A stretch of DNA of 13,567 bases from Kangiellaceae bacterium (GTDB taxonomy: Bacteria; Pseudomonadota; Gammaproteobacteria; Enterobacterales; Kangiellaceae): contig JAUUYO010000070.1 in assembly GCA_030590405.1 (NCBI GenBank), positions 1 to 13,567 of the forward strand. The letters run 5' to 3'. The position numbers were made by a program, and so were the translations under genes. Positions 6,278 through 11,987 of the stretch are shown piece after piece. The notes under the pieces are model-generated. The model was not told where the DNA came from and did no database searches. It saw only the letters and a list, made by a program, of their open reading frames with translations. The first letter of the stretch is position 1; every line of letters begins with the position of its first letter.

Positions 6278-8752
6278 ATGGACAAAAATTTAAAAAATGA
6301 AAAAGATTTAAAAAAAGAAGAGTGTCTAAAAAATGAAAAATGTCTTCAGAATAATAGCGAACACGAAGTAAATAGTTCGTTAGAAAATGACAGCCCAATA
6401 GAAAATAAAAAAAATCTACAAGTTACAACTGAAATAAATAGTATAAATAATTTAAGCGAAGGATCTAATATGAATGATAATGCAGCAACTCATTTAAATA
6501 CCATGCTAGCCCAAGCGGCTAATTCATCACAAACAGCAATGATGATGGTTGATAGAGATTTAAAAATCACTTACCTTAATCCGGCGACATTAGAACTACT
6601 CAAAAGCCTGGAGTCGGTGATGCGAGGCCTGTGGTCTGATTTTAAAGCGACCGAAGATTTTATGATGGGAAAATGCATCGATGATTTTCATCGTAACCCA
6701 AGCCATCAGCGCAAGATATTAAACGATCCGAATAACTTGCCTTATCAAGCTAATATCAAGCTTGGGGATCAGACCGTCAGGCTTAATGTGGCGGCAATTA
6801 TGAGTGCTAGTGGAGAATATATCGGTTCGAGTCTGGAGTGGTCTGATATCACCACTCAAATTGCCAATGATGATGCGGTAGCACGTATGCAAGGCGCTAT
6901 GGCAGGCTCTGCAACGGCGACCATGATGGTAGATAGAGATTTTTTAATTACCTATATGAATCCGGCGACCATTAAATTATTAATAACATTAGAGCCAGTC
7001 ATGCAAGGGATCTGGTCTGACTTTAAAGCCACCGAAGATTATATGATGGGAAAATGCATCGATGATTTTCATCGCAATCCGGCCCATCAACGTAAAATAT
7101 TAGACGATCCCGATAACCTGCCGTATCAAGCCAATATCAAATTAGGCGACCAGACAGTGAGACTCAATGTCGCAGCGATTATAGATAATACAGGAAATTA
7201 TGTAGGCTCAAGTCTTGAATGGGAAAACATCACCGTACAAGTGAACGCTGAGATTGAAATTGGTCGACTGGTTTCTGCCACTCAGGGGATGACTGTTAAT
7301 CTGATGATGGCTGATCCTGATGGGGTGATCAATTACATGAATCCATCGGTGGAGAAAATGTTGCGTCGGCGAGAAAAAGGCATCCAAAAAGCCTTACCAA
7401 ATTTTGCGGTGGATAAAATTATTGGCATAAATTTTGACAGCTTTCATGCTAATCCTGCGCACCAACAAAAATTGTTGCAGCCAGAAAATCTCCCTTATAG
7501 TTCTAGTATCCAGGTGGCTGATTTACATTTTAATTTAATTGCTATTGCGCTTAGTGATGAAAATGGCAATCACTTAGGCACGGCAGTTGAGTGGACTGAT
7601 ACCACCGAAGCCGTAACCGCTCAAAGAAAAGTGGAAGAGTTGATTGAACAAGCAGTCAAGGGGCAGTTAACCGAACGAATTGAAACCGATGAGTTTCAAG
7701 GTTTTATGAAAAACCTGGCCGAGTCTATTAATACTTTAATGGATACAGTCAGTGAGCCTTTGGAAAATTGTCAGTCAGTGTTGTCTGAGATGGCGACAGG
7801 AAATTTACAAAAAAAGATGCAAGGTGACTATCAAGGCTCCTTTGAAGAGTTACAAAATGCGATCAACACCACGATTAGTAACCTGCGTAATATGGTCGGC
7901 GAGATCATGGAAGCTTCCAGTCACGTATCAACTTCGTCGCGGGAAATATCTCAAGGCAATACCGATCTTAGCCAACGAACTGAAGAGCAAGCTTCTAGCC
8001 TGGAACAAACAGCATCCAGTATGGAAGAATTGACCGCAACGGTTAAAGAAAATTCCAATGCAGCCAATAAAGCCAATCAGTTAAGTGATACCACTATGCA
8101 ACAAGCTGAAAGTGGCGGCAAAGTAGTTGAAGATGCGGTGATTGCAATGAAAGAAATCAATAATGCATCGCGAGAAATTTCCGATATTATCGGGGTTATC
8201 GATGAAATCGCTTTCCAGACTAATTTGCTAGCGTTAAACGCCGCTGTTGAAGCTGCCAGAGCCGGTGATCAGGGGCGTGGGTTTGCGGTAGTCGCTGCCG
8301 AGGTTAGAAACCTTGCACAACGAAGTGCTAGCGCCGCTAAAGAAATTAAGAGCTTAATCAGTAACAGTGTGGATAAAGTCAATCAAGGTACTGAACTGGT
8401 GAATGATTCTGGACAAAAACTGGCAGAAATTGTCGAATCGGTTCGTAGTGTTTCAGGATTAGTCAGCGAAATTGCCAACGCCAGTGAAGAGCAAGCCAAC
8501 GGTATTGAAGAAGTGAATCAAGCCGTCACTCAAATGGATAGCATGACACAGCAAAACTCGGCGTTAGTTGAAGAAGCCGCTGCCGCAGCAGAAGCATTAA
8601 CAGAGCAAGCGGGAAATATGTTAGAACTGATGAGCTTCTTTAAAACGGGAGATGAAAGTGGAGCAAGAGGAGGTAAAATTATTTCACCGGTAAAGAATAA
8701 GGAAAGTAAGACTAAGTCTAAAGTGGCTGAAGATGACTGGGAAGAGTTTTAG
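6278..8752 (+). CDS. Soluble methyl-accepting chemoreceptor with three tandem PAS domains (Aer2-like)
   Basis: An 824-residue receptor with no membrane segment, so a cytoplasmic sensor. Order: an Asn/Lys/Glu-rich tail (1-75) with an 18-bp degenerate repeat; PAS1 (88-192), PAS2 (215-319) and PAS3 (342-442), joined by short helical linkers; one or two HAMP-like units (about 448-545); then the signalling domain with the canonical hairpin tip IAFQTNLLALNAAVEAARAG (about 641-660); a flexible tail; and the C-terminal DWEEF, a CheR-tether pentapeptide. Each PAS keeps FH (His138, 265, 390) and EW (Trp188, 315, 439) 49-50 residues apart, like the haem-ligand pair of P. aeruginosa Aer2. An in-frame ATG at 6470 with AAGGA six bases upstream gives an alternative 760-residue start. 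Haem binding and the ligand are inferences. Confidence 0.95.
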   Translation: MDKNLKNEKDLKKEECLKNEKCLQNNSEHEVNSSLENDSPIENKKNLQVTTEINSINNLSEGSNMNDNAATHLNTMLAQAANSSQTAMMMVDRDLKITYLNPATLELLKSLESVMRGLWSDFKATEDFMMGKCIDDFHRNPSHQRKILNDPNNLPYQANIKLGDQTVRLNVAAIMSASGEYIGSSLEWSDITTQIANDDAVARMQGAMAGSATATMMVDRDFLITYMNPATIKLLITLEPVMQGIWSDFKATEDYMMGKCIDDFHRNPAHQRKILDDPDNLPYQANIKLGDQTVRLNVAAIIDNTGNYVGSSLEWENITVQVNAEIEIGRLVSATQGMTVNLMMADPDGVINYMNPSVEKMLRRREKGIQKALPNFAVDKIIGINFDSFHANPAHQQKLLQPENLPYSSSIQVADLHFNLIAIALSDENGNHLGTAVEWTDTTEAVTAQRKVEELIEQAVKGQLTERIETDEFQGFMKNLAESINTLMDTVSEPLENCQSVLSEMATGNLQKKMQGDYQGSFEELQNAINTTISNLRNMVGEIMEASSHVSTSSREISQGNTDLSQRTEEQASSLEQTASSMEELTATVKENSNAANKANQLSDTTMQQAESGGKVVEDAVIAMKEINNASREISDIIGVIDEIAFQTNLLALNAAVEAARAGDQGRGFAVVAAEVRNLAQRSASAAKEIKSLISNSVDKVNQGTELVNDSGQKLAEIVESVRSVSGLVSEIANASEEQANGIEEVNQAVTQMDSMTQQNSALVEEAAAAAEALTEQAGNMLELMSFFKTGDESGARGGKIISPVKNKESKTKSKVAEDDWEEF
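6284..6355 (+). repeat. Degenerate 18-bp tandem repeat at the receptor N-terminus
   Basis: Four 18-base units (6284-6301, 6302-6319, 6320-6337, 6338-6355) encode KNLKNE, KDLKKE, ECLKNE and KCLQNN. Each has Leu at position 3, and DNA and protein are both recognisably repeated though diverged. The stretch is strongly A-rich and starts two codons after the first ATG. Confidence 0.85.
6539..7234 (+). repeat. Duplicated PAS1/PAS2 coding segments
   Basis: The segments coding receptor residues 88-192 and 215-319 align without gaps. About 82 of 105 residues are identical by hand count, including the block from CIDDFHRNP through VRLNVAAI. The DNA differs at many third codon positions inside identical protein blocks. 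That indicates an older duplication kept by selection, not a fresh copy. A third, more distant PAS follows. Confidence 0.9.
8735..8749 (+). other. CheR-tether pentapeptide codons (DWEEF) at the receptor C-terminus
   Basis: The last five residues, DWEEF, match the xWxxF tether found at the end of E. coli Tsr/Tar (NWETF) and of P. aeruginosa Aer2/McpB. They follow about 30 polar residues that would act as a flexible arm. cheR is the next gene, 77 bases on. Confidence 0.85.
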
Positions 8753-8829
8753 CTCTTTGATTTCGTACAGAGGACTCAATTGCAAAAAGTATTCTATCAT
8801 CATATAACAAGTATAAAAAAGAGGTTGTT

Positions 8830-9672
8830 GTGACGGGAGTATTAACACAAGAAAAACACCGTGAATTCGATTATTCCAGAAATGATTTTGAGAAGATTGT
8901 CAAAATCATCTACAAAGTCTCCGGCATTAGTCTATCTGATCGTAAAGAGGATATGGTTTATTCTCGACTTGCCAGGCGCCTGAGAAGAGTCGGCAAAACC
9001 TGCTTTGAAGATTACCTCAATTTTGTGATTGAAAATAATGACGAACAAAAAGCCTTTGTTAATGCGCTGACCACTAATCTCACTCATTTTTTCAGGGAGG
9101 AACACCATTTTGACTACCTTGAAGAAGTCCTGTTCCCCGAAATATTTGCTAAACACCAAAAACGGATCCGTTTTTGGTCTGCAGGTTGTTCAACCGGTGA
9201 AGAGCCTTATACCTTAGCAATGGTTTGGGAGCATTTTCGCAATAGACCTGGTGGCTTTGATTTTAAAATTCTGGCAACTGATTTAGATACCAATGTAATA
9301 GAAACTGGAAGGCAAGGGATTTATGGTATCGACAAATTAAGGCCCGTGGCAGAAGAATATTTAACATGGTTTAGCCAAAGTAGTGAGTGCAGCGTTAATC
9401 AAAGACAAGTTGCAGATCAATTGAAGCAGTACATCCATTTTAAGCAACTTAACTTAATGCAGGACTGGCCGATGAATGGCCCATTCCAACTCATTATTTG
9501 CAGAAATGTATTGATTTATTTTGACCGCCCAACTCAGGAAAAGTTAATAAAACGATACTACGACCTATTAGAACCAAACGGTTGTCTTATCTTAGGACAC
9601 TCTGAAAGCCTGGGTGGAAATAAAGGGCTGTTTGAAAATTTGGGCAAAACAATTTTTAGGAAAATCGGTTAA
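8830..9672 (+). CDS. cheR: Chemoreceptor glutamate methyltransferase CheR
   Basis: CheR transfers methyl groups from S-adenosylmethionine to receptor glutamates during adaptation. The 280-residue product has the N-terminal helical domain with basic helix SRLARRLRRVG, then a Rossmann methyltransferase domain. The SAM-binding motif SAGCSTGEEPYTLA begins at residue 117 and CRNVLIYFD at residue 224; the beta subdomain lies between them (about 155-215). In pentapeptide-dependent CheR proteins that subdomain binds the xWxxF tether, which the receptor encoded just upstream carries. The start is GTG, chosen because AAGAGG lies a few bases upstream. The stop overlaps the cheD ATG by one base (TAATG), so the two are probably co-translated. 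Confidence 0.97.
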   Translation: MTGVLTQEKHREFDYSRNDFEKIVKIIYKVSGISLSDRKEDMVYSRLARRLRRVGKTCFEDYLNFVIENNDEQKAFVNALTTNLTHFFREEHHFDYLEEVLFPEIFAKHQKRIRFWSAGCSTGEEPYTLAMVWEHFRNRPGGFDFKILATDLDTNVIETGRQGIYGIDKLRPVAEEYLTWFSQSSECSVNQRQVADQLKQYIHFKQLNLMQDWPMNGPFQLIICRNVLIYFDRPTQEKLIKRYYDLLEPNGCLILGHSESLGGNKGLFENLGKTIFRKIG

Positions 9673-10304
9673 TGGCTGTTGGTTATGAAAGAGAAAATCT
9701 GCCTTCTTGCTGGCAAGAATTTAATCATATTAATCGCTACTGGGATAAACATTCCGGTATGTCGACTGCAAAAATATTGCCCGGCGAGTTTTATGTGACA
9801 GCTCACAATGAAGCAATCACCACCATACTGGGTTCTTGTATTTCAGCTTGTGTGAGAGACCCTAAAGCGGGGCTCGGTGGAATGAATCACTTTATGCTGC
9901 CTATCAGTAATTCAGCCAGTCCGGTTCAACAAGCCGATGCGGCACGTTATGGTAATTTTGCTATGGAGCAAATGATCAACGATATCTTGCGCAATGGCGG
10001 CTCTCGACAAAACCTGGAGATCAAAATATTTGGCGGTGGTCGGGTCATGCGCGGCGTGACCGATGTTGGTAAAAAGAACATTAATTTTGTTCGAGAATAT
10101 ATCGCATTGGAAAAGTTGAAATTATTGGCCGAAGATGTTGGCGGAAACTATCCACGTAAGGTCATGTACCAACCCAAAACCGGCAAGGTCAAGATGAAAA
10201 AACTACTCAATCAACATAACAATACCGTTGAAACAAGAGATGAAAGTTACTTCGATAAAATTACTCATCAGAAAACAGAAGGTGAGATTGAATTGTTTGA
10301 TTAA
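9672..10304 (+). CDS. cheD: Chemoreceptor glutamine deamidase CheD
   Basis: CheD deamidates specific receptor glutamines to methylatable glutamates and in some species also binds CheC. The 210-residue product has the catalytic layout: Cys56 in GSCISACVRD and His73 in GGMNHFMLP are 17 residues apart, as are Cys27 and His44 of the Thermotoga enzyme, and Thr50 sits six residues before the Cys. The IFGGGRVMRG segment and the C-terminal EIELF ending are typical of gammaproteobacterial CheD. About 30 residues precede the conserved domain; a later ATG at 9759 is possible, but the one-base overlap with cheR supports this start. No CheC gene is present in the window. Confidence 0.95.
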   Translation: MAVGYERENLPSCWQEFNHINRYWDKHSGMSTAKILPGEFYVTAHNEAITTILGSCISACVRDPKAGLGGMNHFMLPISNSASPVQQADAARYGNFAMEQMINDILRNGGSRQNLEIKIFGGGRVMRGVTDVGKKNINFVREYIALEKLKLLAEDVGGNYPRKVMYQPKTGKVKMKKLLNQHNNTVETRDESYFDKITHQKTEGEIELFD

Positions 10305-10343
10305 AGTCTTTATGGGTCAAGAAATTCTCAGGAATAAAAAATC

Positions 10344-10403
10344 ATGTCCAAAAAAATCATGTCCAAAAAAATCATATCCAAAAAAATCATCTCCCCAAAA
10401 ATC
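10344..10403 (+). repeat. 15-bp tandem repeat at the cheB start
   Basis: Four consecutive 15-base units: two perfect ATGTCCAAAAAAATC (10344-10358, 10359-10373), one with ATA for ATG (10374-10388), and a more diverged fourth (10389-10403). They encode MSKKI, MSKKI, ISKKI and ISPKI directly ahead of the receiver domain. The repeat duplicates the start codon. Confidence 0.95.
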
Positions 10404-11423
10404 AGAGTGTTAATTGTTGATGACTCCGCATTTATAAGGGTGCTGTTGACTGAGATCTTGCAAAGCGATCCTCAGATAGAAGTGATTGCAACAGCAGAAG
10501 ATCCGATCGATGCTCGCGAAAAAATCAAAAAATATTCACCGGATGTACTCACCCTGGATGTGGAAATGCCAAAAATGGATGGCATTACCTTTTTAAAAAA
10601 TATTATGCGTCTCAGACCCATGCCAGTCATTATGGTTTCAACACTAACCCAGGCGGGGGCTGATATCACGATGCAGGCGTTGCAAATCGGTGCGTTTGAT
10701 TTTGTTGGTAAGCCTAGTACCGATGTCAAAAGTAAGTTGACCGAGCTGGCTGATGATTTAATTGAAAAAATAAAAGCTGCGGCAAGTTGTAATCTTTATG
10801 CATTGGAAAAATTCCCAAGGGTCAAAAAAAGTATTTTATCTATAGAGCAAGATTTAGGACGTTTTGAGTTGATTGCTATCGGGGCATCCACTGGCGGAAC
10901 CGAAGCCATTAGAGATGTGATTACTCGTTTGCCTGATGGGCTTCCACCAATTGTTATGTCGCAACATATCCCAGATACTTTTTCGACGTCTTACGCAAAA
11001 AGGTTAAATGGAGAGTCAAAAATGCAAGTCAGGGAGGTTCGTTCTGCAACCAGGTTAGAGCGCGGGGTGGCCTATCTTGCTCCTGGCAGCCACCATTTAA
11101 AAGTAACCAGAAAGGCTGGGAGTTATTGGGTTGACATTGATGATGGTGAAAAGGTCAATCGACACAAACCATCGGTTGATGTGATGTATCGCTCTATCGT
11201 CGATTCGAGGATCACTCAGTGTTTGGGCATAATTTTAACTGGTATGGGAAAAGACGGTGCTCTGGGGTTAAAAAAACTCCGAGAGTCGGGGGCAACGACC
11301 ATCGCTCAGGACGAAGCAACGAGCGTGGTTTGGGGAATGCCAGGTGCTGCGGTAAATCTGGATGCGGCAGAGCATATATTACCGCTCGGTGAGATTGCAT
11401 CATTCATAGTCAAAAATCAATAA
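10344..11423 (+). CDS. cheB: Chemotaxis protein-glutamate methylesterase CheB
   Basis: CheB removes methyl groups from receptors when its receiver domain is phosphorylated by CheA, giving adaptation feedback. The 359-residue product has an odd repetitive lead (MSKKI-type units, 1-20), a receiver domain (about 21-140) with the D26/D27 pocket and phospho-acceptor D72 in TLDVEMP, and a linker. A C-terminal methylesterase domain (about 168-355) follows, with the triad Ser182 (GASTGG), His208 (SQHIP) and Asp304 (GMGKDG). AGGAA precedes the first ATG by nine bases, and a second ATG arises from repeat duplication at 10359. It is the last gene of the che operon, followed by a 205-bp gap. Confidence 0.97.
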   Translation: MSKKIMSKKIISKKIISPKIRVLIVDDSAFIRVLLTEILQSDPQIEVIATAEDPIDAREKIKKYSPDVLTLDVEMPKMDGITFLKNIMRLRPMPVIMVSTLTQAGADITMQALQIGAFDFVGKPSTDVKSKLTELADDLIEKIKAAASCNLYALEKFPRVKKSILSIEQDLGRFELIAIGASTGGTEAIRDVITRLPDGLPPIVMSQHIPDTFSTSYAKRLNGESKMQVREVRSATRLERGVAYLAPGSHHLKVTRKAGSYWVDIDDGEKVNRHKPSVDVMYRSIVDSRITQCLGIILTGMGKDGALGLKKLRESGATTIAQDEATSVVWGMPGAAVNLDAAEHILPLGEIASFIVKNQ

Positions 11424-11461
11424 ATGGTTGTATTTTAACTTCGGCAGGCAAAGCATCTCTC

Positions 11462-11507
11462 AATTCAGGCAATAAAAAACAAATAATATTAGTCAAAAGC
11501 CTGAATT
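11462..11507. repeat. 9-bp inverted repeat between cheB and the second STAS gene
   Basis: AATTCAGGC (11462-11470) and GCCTGAATT (11499-11507) are perfect reverse complements separated by 28 AT-rich bases. The long loop and lack of a following T-run argue against a classical intrinsic terminator. It could be a weak transcript-end hairpin for cheB or a two-site operator just upstream of the candidate -10 at 11512. Apart from this, the next feature and a 13-base dyad centred near 11575, I see nothing in the 11424-11628 gap. Confidence 0.5.
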
Positions 11508-11510
11508 TGC

Positions 11511-11520
11511 ACTATGCTTA
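11511..11520 (+). promoter_or_regulatory. Candidate sigmaS-like -10 element upstream of the HsbA-type gene
   Basis: CTATGCTTA (11512-11520) fits the core of the sigmaS-preferred -10 pattern CTAYRCTTA. It stands about 110 bases before the STAS start, with no convincing -35. It suggests that the STAS/HsbR-type pair can be transcribed separately from the che operon. No sigma54 or sigma28 promoter was recognised in this gap. Confidence 0.35.
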
Positions 11521-11628
11521 TAGAAAAACAGGCACCGTAAGATTTAGCCAATAACCTGCTGAATTCAAAGATAATTTATCTCAGTTTGTGAACGGGCCAG
11601 AACAATTAAACCTTTAGAGGAGCAAATC

Positions 11629-11934
11629 ATGGCTGTAACTTCTGTTACTTCGGCGGACGGGAAATCCCTTACCATCTCAATAGAAGGCCGCTTTGACTTC
11701 AGCGCGCATCAAGCGTTCAGAGATTCTTACGAGAAAATGTCTCCAATACCTGGCGAAATTCTGGTGGATATGAAGGGGACCAGCTATTTAGATAGCTCTG
11801 CTCTGGGTATGTTGCTATTGTTGAGAGATCATTCAGGTGGTGATTCATCTAATATATCGCTTAAGGGATGTAACGACGATATACGAAAAATATTAACCAT
11901 TTCTAATTTCGAGCAGTTATTCAAGATTATATAG
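11629..11934 (+). CDS. hsbA: STAS anti-sigma-factor antagonist, HsbA type
   Basis: A 101-residue single STAS domain of the SpoIIAA/HsbA kind. The phosphorylatable Ser is in SYLDSSALGMLLLL: Ser56, the position expected for HsbA, with Asp55 before it. Other family features are IEGRFDFSAHQAF near the start and NFEQLFKII at the end. In Pseudomonas the HsbA phosphorylation state, set by the neighbouring HsbR, decides whether it binds the anti-sigma factor FlgM or a diguanylate cyclase; applying that here is inference. The ATG is preceded by a strong AGAGGAG, the best ribosome binding site in the window, suggesting higher expression than its partner. The gene for the HsbR-type protein begins 53 bases downstream. 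Confidence 0.9.
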   Translation: MAVTSVTSADGKSLTISIEGRFDFSAHQAFRDSYEKMSPIPGEILVDMKGTSYLDSSALGMLLLLRDHSGGDSSNISLKGCNDDIRKILTISNFEQLFKII

Positions 11935-11987
11935 TCAGTCTATTTAAGCTTTTTTTCCAGGTTATTTAATCTATTAGGCGAGTTATT

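Noticed and set aside
8742..8757. Possible terminator hairpin at the receptor stop (AAGAG-TTTTAG-CTCTT)
   Set aside because: The stem has only five pairs and no T-run follows; cheR continues the operon 77 bases on.
10228..10413. Small + strand open frame with PKKSC repeats across the cheD-cheB junction
   Set aside because: It is the out-of-frame reading of the 15-bp cheB repeat; no ribosome binding site or conservation signal is visible.
11529..11548. Possible sigma54 promoter around AGGCACCGTAAGATTTA
   Set aside because: The -24 half (GGCAC) is present, but no GC doublet is found at the required -12 position.
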